The position numbers were made by a program, and so were the translations under genes. Below are positions 27,200-35,919 of a stretch of DNA of 52,069 bases, piece after piece. The notes beneath the pieces were generated by a model. It was not told the DNA's origin and made no database searches. It saw nothing but the letters and a program-made list of their open reading frames with translations. Every line of letters begins with the position of its first letter. The stretch's first letter is position 1. Source of the DNA: an uncultured Allosphingosinicella sp. (lineage in GTDB: Bacteria > Pseudomonadota > Alphaproteobacteria > Sphingomonadales > Sphingomonadaceae); contig CAKTCN010000025.1 of NCBI GenBank assembly GCA_934539295.1, forward strand, positions 1-52,069, written 5' to 3'.

Positions 27200-27425
27200 C
27201 TCATCCCTCCTGCTTGGCCGATCGTCGTTACCGCGCGGCACCCTTTGCCCCTTTGCTGCAGGACGATTGGTGCGGGCGCAAGGTGGTGAAAGCGATTTTC
27301 ACGGCGGCGTGGCGCACCTGGTCGGGCTTGCGGTTTCACCGTGCGAGGTCGATATGCCCCGCAACACGGATGATGCACCGCAGGCAGGCCTGCCCCTCGC
27401 ATCTTCAATGCAAGGCAGAGTAAAG

Positions 27426-28562
27426 ATGAAGGCTGAACTGGCGCACCTGAAGCATGGCTTCCTTTCCACGCCCGAGGAACTGATCGAAGAGGCGCGGAAT
27501 GGCCGCATGGTCATCCTGGTCGACGACGAGGATCGCGAGAATGAGGGCGACCTCGTCATTCCGGCGCAGATGGCCACGCCCGATGCGATCAACTTCATGG
27601 CCCGCTACGGCCGCGGGCTGATCTGCCTCGCCTTGACCGGCGAGCGGGTCGAGCAACTGGGCCTGGAGCCGATGACGCGCGCCAACGGCACCCGGCACGG
27701 CACCGCCTTCACCGTCTCCATCGAAGCCAGGGAAGGCATTTCGACCGGCATCTCGGCCGCCGACCGCGCGCGTACGGTTGCCGTCGCGATCAACGCGGCA
27801 AACGGCCCGGAAGCGATCGTGTCGCCCGGCCACGTCTTCCCGCTGATGGCGCGCGACGGCGGCGTGCTGGTGCGCACCGGCCATACGGAGGCGGCGGTGG
27901 ACATTGCGCGCCTTGCGGGGCTCAACCCGTCCGGCGTGATCTGTGAGATCATGAAGGATGACGGCACCATGGCGCGGCTCGACGATTGCGTCGCCTTCGC
28001 GCAGCATCATGGCCTGAAGCTCGGCACCATCCGCGATCTCATCGCCTATCGCCGCCGCCACGACCATCTGGTCGAAAAGCGGACGGAAGTGCCGTTCGAA
28101 AGCCGCTGGGGCGGCACCTGGACCGCCATGACCTTCTGGAACAAGGCGACCGGCACGGAGCAGCTCGTCCTCGCCAAGGGGAAGGTGAGCGCGGACGCGC
28201 CCACATTGGTGCGGATGCACGTATTGTCGCCGTTCGACGACATTCTCGGCGAAACCGGCGCGCGCAGCGGCATGCTCCAGCGTTCCATGGAAATCATCGG
28301 CGAGGCCGGGGCCGGGGTCATCGTCCTCATCAACCGCACCAGCGCCGACGCGTTCAGTACCGCAGTGCGGATCAAGACGGGCGACGCCAGCGTGGACGAG
28401 ATGGAGGCGCTGCGTGACTATGGCGTCGGCGCATCCATTCTCACCGAACTGGGCGTGCGGGAGATGGAGCTGTTGACCAACACGCACCACACCCTGGTGG
28501 GCCTCGACGGCTACGGCCTGTCGATCGTTGGCGAGCGCCGGATCGACTGCCACCTCGGCTAA
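27426..28562 (+). CDS. ribB: 3,4-dihydroxy-2-butanone-4-phosphate synthase with degenerate GTP cyclohydrolase II domain
   Basis: A 378-aa protein; ATG 27426 is preferred, ATG 27408 is in frame. It makes the four-carbon precursor of riboflavin from ribulose 5-phosphate. The RibB site is intact: [12 protein letters not shown] (residues 32-43), [12 protein letters not shown] and [14 protein letters not shown]. The C-terminal ~170 residues align with RibA, but the zinc cysteines are gone ([20 protein letters not shown] in place of the CxxxxxC pattern), so no GTP cyclohydrolase II activity is expected. This degenerate RibBA layout is known in alphaproteobacteria. No FMN riboswitch was recognised upstream. 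Confidence 0.92.
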   Translation: MKAELAHLKHGFLSTPEELIEEARNGRMVILVDDEDRENEGDLVIPAQMATPDAINFMARYGRGLICLALTGERVEQLGLEPMTRANGTRHGTAFTVSIEAREGISTGISAADRARTVAVAINAANGPEAIVSPGHVFPLMARDGGVLVRTGHTEAAVDIARLAGLNPSGVICEIMKDDGTMARLDDCVAFAQHHGLKLGTIRDLIAYRRRHDHLVEKRTEVPFESRWGGTWTAMTFWNKATGTEQLVLAKGKVSADAPTLVRMHVLSPFDDILGETGARSGMLQRSMEIIGEAGAGVIVLINRTSADAFSTAVRIKTGDASVDEMEALRDYGVGASILTELGVREMELLTNTHHTLVGLDGYGLSIVGERRIDCHLG

Positions 28563-28581
28563 GGTTCGTCGCTGGCGGCGA

Positions 28582-29454
28582 TCAGCCCGCGGGGCTGGCG
28601 CCGAAGACCGGGGAGGCAAGTCCCCGCACGCCTGGATCGACTTCGAACAAGGCGCCTGCCAGCGGCTCGTCCTCATGGTCGATCAGGGACGAGGTGACGA
28701 ACATCCGGTCCAGCGTCTCGCCTGCAAAGGCGCAGCTGGTGATGTTGGACGCGGGAAGGTTGATCGATCGCATCCACTCGCCCGCCGGCGAGAAGCGGCT
28801 GATCCTGCCGCCATCCCAGTGCGCGACCCAGACGCACCCCTCGGCATCCGTGCACATGCCGTCCGGATAGCCCCATGCCTCCTCGAACCGGACCCAGGCG
28901 CGCTTGTTCTCCAGCGATCCGTCCTCGCCGAGGTCGAAGGCGAAGATCGTCCGCGCATTGCTGTCCGTATGGTAGAGGACCCGCCCGTCGGGGCTGAAGG
29001 TCGGCCCGTTGGTCACGCCGTAGCCGCCGTCCATCGCCTGCCAGCCAAGGTCGTGGTCCAGGCGGTACAATGTTCCCGAATCGGTGCGCCCGCTATCGTC
29101 CTTGGTGCCTGCCCAGATGCGGCCATGCGCATCCACCTTGGCATCGTTCAGGCGATTGTCCGGGCGATGCGGCTCGGGCGCCCCGATGTGGGTCCGCGCG
29201 CCTGTGTCTACGTCCAGGAAGGCAAAGCCGCTCTTGAATCCGGCGATGAAGCCCGCCTCGCGCGCACAGGGCAATATCCAGCCGATCGGCTCGTCGAACT
29301 GGAGCGTTGCGACGTCGCCCCGCGCCAGGTGCAGCCGGTGCATGGCATGGCCTTCGATATCCAACCAGAAGAGTTCGCCGCGCGCCGGCACCCACAACGG
29401 TCCTTCGCCCAGGCGATCCCGCCGCTGGCGTGCCACCACCGAATAACCTGTCAT
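28582..29454 (-). CDS. SMP-30/gluconolactonase family sugar lactonase
   Basis: A 290-aa protein, a single six-bladed propeller. Metal-site markers are LGEGPLW (Glu), RLNDAKVDAHGRIWAGT (Asn) and YHTDSNARTIFAFDL, with GYPDGMCTDAEGCVWVAHWD (Asp). It opens aldonolactones such as arabinono-, galactono- or xylonolactone to the acid. The convergent ribB gene ends 19 bp away. On its other side is a dgoD-type dehydratase in divergent orientation; with the SDR dehydrogenase at 30691 these give dehydrogenase-lactonase-dehydratase. Its ATG overlaps the stop of a gene fragment (29451-29564). Confidence 0.9.
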   Translation of the reverse strand: MTGYSVVARQRRDRLGEGPLWVPARGELFWLDIEGHAMHRLHLARGDVATLQFDEPIGWILPCAREAGFIAGFKSGFAFLDVDTGARTHIGAPEPHRPDNRLNDAKVDAHGRIWAGTKDDSGRTDSGTLYRLDHDLGWQAMDGGYGVTNGPTFSPDGRVLYHTDSNARTIFAFDLGEDGSLENKRAWVRFEEAWGYPDGMCTDAEGCVWVAHWDGGRISRFSPAGEWMRSINLPASNITSCAFAGETLDRMFVTSSLIDHEDEPLAGALFEVDPGVRGLASPVFGASPAG

Positions 29455-29564
29455 GCCGCCGCCTTTCCGATCAGATCCAGTATCTCATTGACGCTCGTCC
29501 GGTCGGTTGGATAGCTCACCGCCTGCCAATCGCCCGGAAGGATGCCCACATGAAGGACAGTATC
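29451..29564 (-). pseudogene. Possible 3'-terminal fragment of an unidentified gene upstream of the lactonase
   Basis: The minus strand just before the lactonase start reads protein-like sequence (DTVLHVGILPGDWQAVSYPT, then DRTSVNEILDLIGKAAA) and stops at 29453-29451 in an ATGA overlap with the lactonase ATG, the usual sign of a coupled upstream gene. No 5' part is present; by about 29564 the sequence becomes dgoD coding on the other strand. I do not recognise the family. It may be a chance frame in GC-rich DNA, so this is tentative. Confidence 0.3.
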
Positions 29565-30697
29565 GCAAGATCGAGGCCTTCCCGGTACGCCCGCGCTGGC
29601 TGTTCGTCCGGCTGGAAACGGCGCAGGGCGCGGTCGGCTGGGGCGAGGCGACGCTGGAAGGGCATGCCGAAAGCGTGATGGGCGCGCTGGATGCCGCGCG
29701 CGACCGGCTGATCGGTCATGACCCAGACCGGATCGAGGATGCGTGGCAGATGCTGCATCGCCTGGGCTTCTACCGGGGCGGGCCTGTTTTGCTGTCCGCC
29801 ATTTCCGGCATCGACCAGGCCTTGTGGGACATCAAGGCGCGCAAGCTCGGCGTGCCGGTGTTCGAATTGCTGGGCGGCCGCGTGCGCGATCGCATTCCCG
29901 TTTATGCCTGGATCGGGGGCGATCGCCCGCATGACGTGGCGGCGCAGGCGACGGCGCGCAAGGCGCAGGGTTTCACCGCCGTGAAGATGAACGGCGTGGA
30001 GGATTTCGGCTGGGTCGAATCCCCCTCCGCGATCGACGGCGTGGTGGAGCGCGTCGGGCTGGTGCGCGAGACGGGGATGGACGTGGGCGTCGATTTCCAC
30101 GGCCGCGTGCACAAGCCGATGGCCCGTGCGATCCTGCGCGCGATCGAGCCGCTCGGCCCGCTCTTCGCCGAGGAAATCCTCTTGAGCGAGCATCCGGCGG
30201 CGATCGCGCAGGTTGCGCAGCAGACTTCCATCCCGATCGCCCTTGGCGAGCGCCTCTACAGCCGCTGGGATTTCCGTCCGTTCCTGGAAAGCGGCGCGGT
30301 CGACATCGTGCAGCCGGACCTCGCCCATGCAGGCGGCATTTCCGAGTGTCGCCGCATCGCTGCGCTGGCCGAGACCTACGACGTCGCTTTTGCGCCGCAT
30401 TGCCCGATCGGGCCCATTGGGCTTGCCGCCTGCCTCCATGTCGCGGCGGCTACGCCCAATTTCGTCATCCAGGAAATGTCGCTCGGCATCCATTATAACG
30501 GCCCGTCGGAGGACCTGACGACCCTGATGGGCAATCCGGAGATCTTCTCGGTGACGGAGGGCAGCGTCCCGGTTCCGCAAGGACCGGGGCTGGGCGTGGT
30601 CATCAACGAGGATGCGGTGCGCGAGATGGCCCGCACGCCCCATCGCTGGCGCAATCCCGCATGGCGCGGGAAGGATGGCGACCTTCGCGAATGGTGA
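29507..30697 (+). CDS. dgoD: DgoD-type galactonate dehydratase (enolase superfamily), disturbed 5' end
   Basis: Clearly DgoD-like from IEAFPVRPRWLFVRLETAQG to RNPAWRGKDGDLREW. It has enolase-superfamily metal/catalytic residues in GVDFHGRVH (Asp, His), LFAEEIL (Glu), ALGERLYSRWDF (Glu) and FAPHCPIGP (His). It dehydrates an aldonate (galactonate or arabinonate-like) to the 2-keto-3-deoxy acid. The 5' end is odd: the well-placed ATG 29550 (GGAAGGAT upstream) is one base out of frame with the conserved body at about 29564, and the in-frame alternative is TTG 29507, which adds a non-homologous N-terminus. Either one base is missing (MKDSI-RKIEAF would restore it) or a rearrangement removed the native start. 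Overlaps the SDR gene by 7 bases. Confidence 0.82.
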   Translation: MDSSPPANRPEGCPHEGQYRKIEAFPVRPRWLFVRLETAQGAVGWGEATLEGHAESVMGALDAARDRLIGHDPDRIEDAWQMLHRLGFYRGGPVLLSAISGIDQALWDIKARKLGVPVFELLGGRVRDRIPVYAWIGGDRPHDVAAQATARKAQGFTAVKMNGVEDFGWVESPSAIDGVVERVGLVRETGMDVGVDFHGRVHKPMARAILRAIEPLGPLFAEEILLSEHPAAIAQVAQQTSIPIALGERLYSRWDFRPFLESGAVDIVQPDLAHAGGISECRRIAALAETYDVAFAPHCPIGPIGLAACLHVAAATPNFVIQEMSLGIHYNGPSEDLTTLMGNPEIFSVTEGSVPVPQGPGLGVVINEDAVREMARTPHRWRNPAWRGKDGDLREW

Positions 30698-31419
30698 GCC
30701 GCAGCGTCCTCGTGACCGGCGGGCTGGGCGGCATCGGCCTGGCGGTTGCGGATGCCTTTGCCGATCAGGGGGACAAGATCGCACTGGTCGATGCTCGCGC
30801 GGACGGGGACGGCGCCTGCCAGAGGCTGCTTTCGCGCGGCGCTGCCGACGCGATCGGCATCGCTGCCGATGTCGCGAGCGAAGGCGCGGTCGCCGCGGCC
30901 GTGGAGCGCACCATCGCGGCCTTCGGATCGCTCGATGTGGTGGTGAACGTCGCCGGCATGATGATCTACAAGGAGATCGCCGACCTGACCGCCGATGACT
31001 GGCGCAGGCTGCTCGACGTCAATCTGATCGGCGCGGCGCTCTTCACCGGGCAGGCGTTGCGGCACATGCGGCCCGGCGGCTGCGTCGTGAACGTCGCATC
31101 CGTACATGCTCGTCGCACGACGTCGCTGGTGGCGCCCTATGCCGCGGCCAAGGCCGGGCTGGTCAGCCTCACGCGATCCGCCGCGATCGAAGGGCGGCCG
31201 CGCGGCATCCGCGTGAACGCCGTGCTGCCCGGGGCGATCGACACCCAGATGCTGCGCGACAGCCCTGCCATCCGGTCGGGCGCCGAAGTGCTCGACCCGG
31301 CGGACGTCGGCCAGCCGGAGGACGTGGCAGGCCTGGTCGCCTTTCTGGCGTCGGACAAGGCGCGCTTCATAACGGGCGAGGACGTGGTGGCGGACGCCGG
31401 GCGAATGGGGAGGCTTTGA
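30691..31419 (+). CDS. Short-chain dehydrogenase, probable sugar 1-dehydrogenase
   Basis: A 242-aa protein of classical SDR type. It has the NAD(P)-binding VLVTGGLGGIGLAVADAFAD, NVAG motif (VVVNVAGMM), catalytic Ser in NVASVHARR, YAAAK (Tyr and Lys), and a C-terminal cofactor/oligomer element FITGEDVVADAG. The ATG at 30691 lies inside the end of dgoD and the stop overlaps the transporter ATG, so the three are coupled. Position suggests oxidation of L-arabinose or D-galactose to the lactone for the SMP-30 lactonase. Confidence 0.88.
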   Translation: MVSRSVLVTGGLGGIGLAVADAFADQGDKIALVDARADGDGACQRLLSRGAADAIGIAADVASEGAVAAAVERTIAAFGSLDVVVNVAGMMIYKEIADLTADDWRRLLDVNLIGAALFTGQALRHMRPGGCVVNVASVHARRTTSLVAPYAAAKAGLVSLTRSAAIEGRPRGIRVNAVLPGAIDTQMLRDSPAIRSGAEVLDPADVGQPEDVAGLVAFLASDKARFITGEDVVADAGRMGRL

Positions 31420-32843
31420 TGATGCATGCCGCGGATGCGGGACCAGCCGGAACAGGCGTCGGCGTGCCCGAAGGTGCGTCGGCCGCCGTGTGGCTGTGCG
31501 CGGCGGTGTCGGCGCTCGGCGGGCTGATGTTCGGCTATGACTGGGTGGTGATCGGCGGCGCCAAGCCCTTTTACGAGGCGAGCTTCGGGATCACGGCGCC
31601 GGCCGATCAGGCCTGGGCGGTTTCCTGCGCGCTCGTCGGCTGCCTGGCGGGCGCGATGGCGTCGGGGCCGCTCAGCGATCGGATGGGGCGCAAGCCTGCG
31701 CTGCTGATCGCGGCCTTGCTCTTCACCGTCTCCTCGATCGGCACCGGACTGGCCGGCGGCTTTTCCAGCTTCATCGTCTGGCGGATCCTGGGCGGCGTGG
31801 CGATCGGCATGGCGTCTGGCCTGTCGCCGCTCTACATCGCCGAGATCGCGCCGGCGGGCAGCCGCGGGCGGTTGGTATGCCTCAACCAAGTCGCCATCGT
31901 CATCGGCGTGCTCGCCGCGCAGATCGCCAATCTGCTGATTGCGCAGCCGGTTCCGCCCGACGCGACCTTGGGTGAGATCGCAGCCTCGTGGAACGGCACT
32001 ACCGGCTGGCGCTGGATGTTCGCTGCGGTGGCGGCCCCTTCGATCGCCTTCTTCCTCGGCTGCCTGCTGATACCCGAAAGCCCGCGCTGGCTCGCCCAAA
32101 AGGGGCGCTGGGCAGAGGCGGAAGCCGTGCTTAGCCGTTTCGGCGGTGCCGCTTATGCCTCCGCCGCTCTGGCCGGCATCAAGGACGCGCTTGCCGCCGC
32201 GCCGGGCCGCAGCCTGTCGGCAGTGCTGGCCGAACCACGCTTCCGGCGCGTCCTGCTGATCGGCGTGGTTCTGGCGGTGCTGCAGCAATGGTGCGGCATC
32301 AACGTGGTGTTCAACTACGCCCAGGAAATCTTCGCTTCCGCCGGCTACGCCGTTTCCGACACCCTGCTCAACATCGTCATCACCGGCATCGTGAACTGCG
32401 TCTTCACGCTTGTGGCGCTCGGCACGATCGAGCGGTGGGGGCGACGGCGGCTGCTCCTGATCGGATGCGCGGGCCTTGCGTTCATCTACCTCGTCCTTGG
32501 CGCATGCTACCTGGCTGGCCTCCAGGGCTGGCCACTGCTGCTGCTCGTGGTCGCGGCGATCGCCTGTTATGCCATGACGCTCGCGCCCGTCACCTGGGTC
32601 GCCTTGTCGGAGATATTCCCCGGCGAGGCGCGCGGTGCCAGCATGGCGGTGGCGACCAGCGCACTTTGGGCCGCATGCTTCGTGCTGACCTACAGCTTCC
32701 CGCTGCTCAACGCGTCGGCGGGCACCGGCCTGACCTTCTGGCTCTATGCAGCCATCTGCCTGGCCGGCTTCGGCTTCATCCGGGCACGGCTGCCGGAAAC
32801 CCGGGGCAAGACGTTGGAGGAGATCGAGCGCGATTGGCGCTGA
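31419..32843 (+). CDS. MFS sugar porter (XylE/AraE/GalP-type)
   Basis: A 474-aa protein with twelve predicted membrane helices. Sugar-porter signatures: GGLMFGYDWVVIGGA in helix 1, GPLSDRMGRKPALL, the PESPRWLAQKGR motif after helix 6, QQWCGINVVFNYAQEIF in helix 7 and a final LPETRGKTLEEIE. It probably imports arabinose, galactose or xylose by proton symport. The TGATG overlap with the SDR gene makes it the last member of the dehydratase-dehydrogenase-transporter operon. A GC-rich hairpin follows. Confidence 0.92.
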   Translation: MMHAADAGPAGTGVGVPEGASAAVWLCAAVSALGGLMFGYDWVVIGGAKPFYEASFGITAPADQAWAVSCALVGCLAGAMASGPLSDRMGRKPALLIAALLFTVSSIGTGLAGGFSSFIVWRILGGVAIGMASGLSPLYIAEIAPAGSRGRLVCLNQVAIVIGVLAAQIANLLIAQPVPPDATLGEIAASWNGTTGWRWMFAAVAAPSIAFFLGCLLIPESPRWLAQKGRWAEAEAVLSRFGGAAYASAALAGIKDALAAAPGRSLSAVLAEPRFRRVLLIGVVLAVLQQWCGINVVFNYAQEIFASAGYAVSDTLLNIVITGIVNCVFTLVALGTIERWGRRRLLLIGCAGLAFIYLVLGACYLAGLQGWPLLLLVVAAIACYAMTLAPVTWVALSEIFPGEARGASMAVATSALWAACFVLTYSFPLLNASAGTGLTFWLYAAICLAGFGFIRARLPETRGKTLEEIERDWR

Positions 32844-32880
32844 CCGGCTCGCCGCGCCGCGACGAACGCGGCGAGGCCGG
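32844..32880. terminator. Hairpin between convergent sugar porter and beta-lactamase-like genes
   Basis: CCGGC-TCGCCGCG (32844-32856) pairs with CGCGGCGA-G-GCCGG (32867-32880): an 8-bp plus 5-bp stem with one bulged G. It lies exactly between two convergent stops and is a likely bidirectional terminator, without a T-run. Confidence 0.55.
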
Positions 32881-32886
32881 GCATCA

Positions 32887-33765
32887 TTACAGTCCCTGGA
32901 CCAGGACCGGTGCCGGGCTTCCGGCCGGCGCCAGCGTCGGTACGGGCTTCACCTCCGCACCGCTTTCGGCGAAGGCGTCGTAGATCGCCCGCGCCGCGGT
33001 GGCGATCACGGCCGGGCGGTTGGAGCCGCCGCGGGCGAAGAATGCCACCGCCACGCGCTTGCCGCTCGGCAGCGTCAGATATCCGACATCGCTCGTATAG
33101 CCGGACAGCGTGCCCGTCTTGTGCTCCACCACTGCACCGGCCGGCAGCAGCGCGCGCATGCGGTTCGATCCGGTCTTGCAGCGGCGCATCATGTCCATCA
33201 ACAGGTCGCGGCTGCCGGGCTGCAACGCAGCGCCGCGGTCGATCAGGCTCAGCAGCTGGAGCATCGCGGTCGGCGTGCTGGAATCGCGGATGTCGCGCAG
33301 GTCGCGCCTGTCGCCGAGCAACTGGGCGATGGTCCGGTCCACGCGGATGTTGGTCAGGCTATGCCGCCGCAGCCATCCGTCGATCACTGCCGGCCCGCCC
33401 AGCGTGGCCATGAGGACGTCGGTGGCGCGATTGTCGCTGCGGGTGATCATGGCGTCCATCAGGCTGAACGCGGTCTGCCCGCCGATCGTGTCGCCCAGGT
33501 TACGCCGGCCGGCATCGACTTCAGTCAGATAGGCGGCCGCCACCGCGACCTTCATCGTGCTCGCCATCGGGAACGGATTGCTGCCGTTGAAGCTGATCAC
33601 CTGGCCGGTGTCGAGGTCGAGCGCGGCGAAACCGAATTCGCCGTCATTCTCGATCGCCATGCTGGCCAGCCGCTGTTCCAGCCCCTGCAGCTTGGACGGG
33701 GCCTGCGCAAAGGCGGGCTGAACCGAAAGTGCGAGAATCCACGCCAGAAACGCTACAAGCCGCAT
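32887..33765 (-). CDS. Class A beta-lactamase-like serine hydrolase lacking the Omega-loop glutamate
   Basis: A 292-aa protein; ATG 33765 has GGAGG five bases upstream (an ATG directly before it, at 33768, is too close). The signal peptide ends VQPAFAQA, so it is periplasmic. Class A motifs are present: Ser69-x-x-Lys72 (MASTMKVA), Ser110-Asp-Asn (TRSDNRATD) and Lys216-Thr-Gly (EHKTGTLSGY). The Omega loop, normally with a Glu about 13 residues before RDTTTP, reads VDRTIAQLLGDRRDLRDIRD then SSTP with no Glu; the aligned residue is Gln. Deacylation of penicillins would be impaired, so it may be a weak beta-lactamase, a DD-peptidase-like enzyme or a penicillin-binding protein. Confidence 0.85.
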   Translation of the reverse strand: MRLVAFLAWILALSVQPAFAQAPSKLQGLEQRLASMAIENDGEFGFAALDLDTGQVISFNGSNPFPMASTMKVAVAAAYLTEVDAGRRNLGDTIGGQTAFSLMDAMITRSDNRATDVLMATLGGPAVIDGWLRRHSLTNIRVDRTIAQLLGDRRDLRDIRDSSTPTAMLQLLSLIDRGAALQPGSRDLLMDMMRRCKTGSNRMRALLPAGAVVEHKTGTLSGYTSDVGYLTLPSGKRVAVAFFARGGSNRPAVIATAARAIYDAFAESGAEVKPVPTLAPAGSPAPVLVQGL

Positions 33766-33952
33766 CATGTCCTCCCGCTCGCGCACCGACGGTCACAGGC
33801 CGATGCAGGAGCGCATGCTACATCATCACCGATGAACGCGTTACGCGCGGGGCAGGGCGCTCGGCGCGCATTTGCCTCCGTTCGTCGCCGCCACATGCTG
33901 TTCAAGCCGCACCGAGCCGGTAAGGTCGCGCAAACAGATGAACGGAGAGGCA

Positions 33953-34759
33953 ATGTCGGACGAGAAGCCGCCGCGGACCACGTATGCCAGTTACCTCGGG
34001 CTCGACCGCATCCTGGGCGCGCAGGCGCCTTCGTCCGGCCAGCATGACGAACTCCTGTTCCTCATCATCCACCAGACCAAGGAATTGTGGCTGAAGCAGA
34101 TCATCCACGAACTGCGCCGTGCCAAGGATCAGGTGCGCGCCGGCACCCTGATCCCCAGCTACAAGAACCTTGCCCGCGTGTCGCGCATCCAGACGGTCAT
34201 GACCCTGTCCTGGGATATCCTCGCCACCATGACCCCCAGCGATTATTCCAGCTTCCGTGCCACGCTCGGCACCTCGTCGGGTTTCCAGTCGGCCCAGTTT
34301 CGCGAAGTCGAATATCTGCTCGGTCTCAAGGACGGCGGACGGCACCTCAGCCACCATGGCGACCATCCCGACGTGGTCCGCGGGCTGGAAGAGGCACTGC
34401 GCGCGCCCAGTCTTTACGACGAGGCGCTGGCCCAGCTCGACGCCCACGGCCTTGCGCTGCCCGACGCCGTGCTTCGCCGCGACTATGCGCAGCCTTATGT
34501 GCCGTCGCCCGAGGTGGAGGAGGCCTGGCTCCAGGTCTATCGCGATCCGGCGAGTTACTGGGATCTCTACCAGCTCGCCGAAAAGCTGGTCGATCTCGAT
34601 GACGCCCTGCTCACTTGGCGGCACAAGCATGTGGTGACGGTGGAACGGATCATCGGCGGCAAGCAGGGCACGGGCGGCACCGCCGGCGTCGCCTATCTCC
34701 AGAAGACGCTGGAACGGCGCTGCTTTCCCGAACTCTGGTCGCTGAGGACCAAGTTGTGA
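33953..34759 (+). CDS. kynA: Tryptophan 2,3-dioxygenase
   Basis: A 268-aa heme enzyme, ATG 33953 after GGAGAGG. It opens the indole ring of L-tryptophan to N-formylkynurenine. Family markers include YLGLDRILGAQAPSSGQHDE, LLFLIIHQTKELWLKQIIHE, SGFQSAQFREVEYLLG and the C-terminal TWRHKHVVTVERIIGGKQGT, which holds the proximal heme His and the Gly/Thr substrate loop. The stop overlaps the kynureninase GTG, giving a two-gene kynurenine unit; the formamidase step is not in the window. Confidence 0.95.
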   Translation: MSDEKPPRTTYASYLGLDRILGAQAPSSGQHDELLFLIIHQTKELWLKQIIHELRRAKDQVRAGTLIPSYKNLARVSRIQTVMTLSWDILATMTPSDYSSFRATLGTSSGFQSAQFREVEYLLGLKDGGRHLSHHGDHPDVVRGLEEALRAPSLYDEALAQLDAHGLALPDAVLRRDYAQPYVPSPEVEEAWLQVYRDPASYWDLYQLAEKLVDLDDALLTWRHKHVVTVERIIGGKQGTGGTAGVAYLQKTLERRCFPELWSLRTKL

Positions 34760-35919
34760 GCTGGAAGCACCTGTTCGGCCATGCGCTGTCCGCCGCGCCC
34801 GATCGCCTCCACATGGCCGCGCACAGCCATCATCTCTGGCCCGATGCCACGCGCGCCGCGCAGATCGCCTGCTGGGACGATGCCGCGCGCCTGGCCGATC
34901 ACAAATGGGACCGCGTGTTCGGCGAGGTTATCCCCGATGCGCAGGCCGGCATCGCCGCCGAACTCAACCTGCCGTCGCCGGACAGCATCGCTTTTTCCTC
35001 CAACACCCATGATTTGCTGCTCCGCATCGTGTCGGCGCGGACAAAGCCCGTGCGCATCCTCGCCACCGACGGCGAGTTCCACAGCTTCCGCCGCCAGGTC
35101 GCGCGCTGGGTGGAAAGCGGCGAGGTCCAGTTGGAGGTCGTCCCCTGCGACCCGGCCCACGACCTCGCCGCACGCTTTGCCGCGCGTGCGCGCAGCGGCG
35201 ACCACGACATCGTCTTCGCCAGCCAGGTCTTCTTCGGCACAGGCCGGCTGTTCGAAGGCCTCATAGACCTGTCCGACATCGCCGCACCGGAAGGGCCGTG
35301 GCTGGTGGTGGACGGCTACCATGGCTTCATGGCGGTGCCGACCGACCTGAGCCACGCGGGCACGCGCGCCTTCTACCTCGCAGGCGGCTACAAATATGCG
35401 ATGGCCGGCGAAGGCGCGGCCTTCCTCCACGCTCCACCCGGCTTCGGCCCGCGCCCGGCGATCACCGGCTGGTTCGCCGAGTTCGAGGACCTCACCGCCC
35501 CGCCCGGCACGATCGGCTACGCCCCCGACGCGCGCCGCTTCCTCGGCGCCACCTTCGATCCCAGCGGCATCTATCGCCTCGCCGCCGTCTTCCGCATGCT
35601 GCGCGAGGAAGGGCTGACCACCGCCATCATCTCCGACCACGTCACCCGGCTCCAGCAGCGCCTCGTGGACCTGATCGGAGAGGGCGCAGCAGGCCCGCTG
35701 GACAAGGCCGAACTGCTCAACCCGCTCGGTGAATGCCCGCACGCCCGCTTCCTCGCCTTGCGCCACCGCCAAGCCGCGCAGTGGAAGGCCGAACTCGACC
35801 GCGCCGGCATCGTCACCGACGTGCGGGGCGACGTCCTGCGCATCGGCCTAGGCCTCTACCACGACGCATCCGACATCGACCTGTTCGCCGCCCGCTGCCG
35901 GGCATTGCTGCAGCCCTGA
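34756..35919 (+). CDS. kynU: Kynureninase-like PLP-dependent (class V aminotransferase fold) enzyme
   Basis: A 387-aa protein; GTG start overlapping the kynA stop (GTGA). It cleaves kynurenine to anthranilate and alanine. It has fold-type I features: FSSNTHDLLLR (phosphate cup), VVDGYHGFMAVPTDL (Asp stacking on PLP, His) and Schiff-base Lys in LAGGYKYAMAGEGAAF. The motif around Lys differs from the typical GYKYLNGGPG of kynureninase and is closer to class V desulfurase-like members, so activity on kynurenine is inferred mainly from coupling to kynA. Confidence 0.85.
   Translation: MSWKHLFGHALSAAPDRLHMAAHSHHLWPDATRAAQIACWDDAARLADHKWDRVFGEVIPDAQAGIAAELNLPSPDSIAFSSNTHDLLLRIVSARTKPVRILATDGEFHSFRRQVARWVESGEVQLEVVPCDPAHDLAARFAARARSGDHDIVFASQVFFGTGRLFEGLIDLSDIAAPEGPWLVVDGYHGFMAVPTDLSHAGTRAFYLAGGYKYAMAGEGAAFLHAPPGFGPRPAITGWFAEFEDLTAPPGTIGYAPDARRFLGATFDPSGIYRLAAVFRMLREEGLTTAIISDHVTRLQQRLVDLIGEGAAGPLDKAELLNPLGECPHARFLALRHRQAAQWKAELDRAGIVTDVRGDVLRIGLGLYHDASDIDLFAARCRALLQP

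Noticed and set aside
27240..27425. Possible FMN riboswitch upstream of ribB
   Set aside because: The conserved AGGG...GAAA...GCCCGCGAGCG pattern of FMN aptamers is not present.
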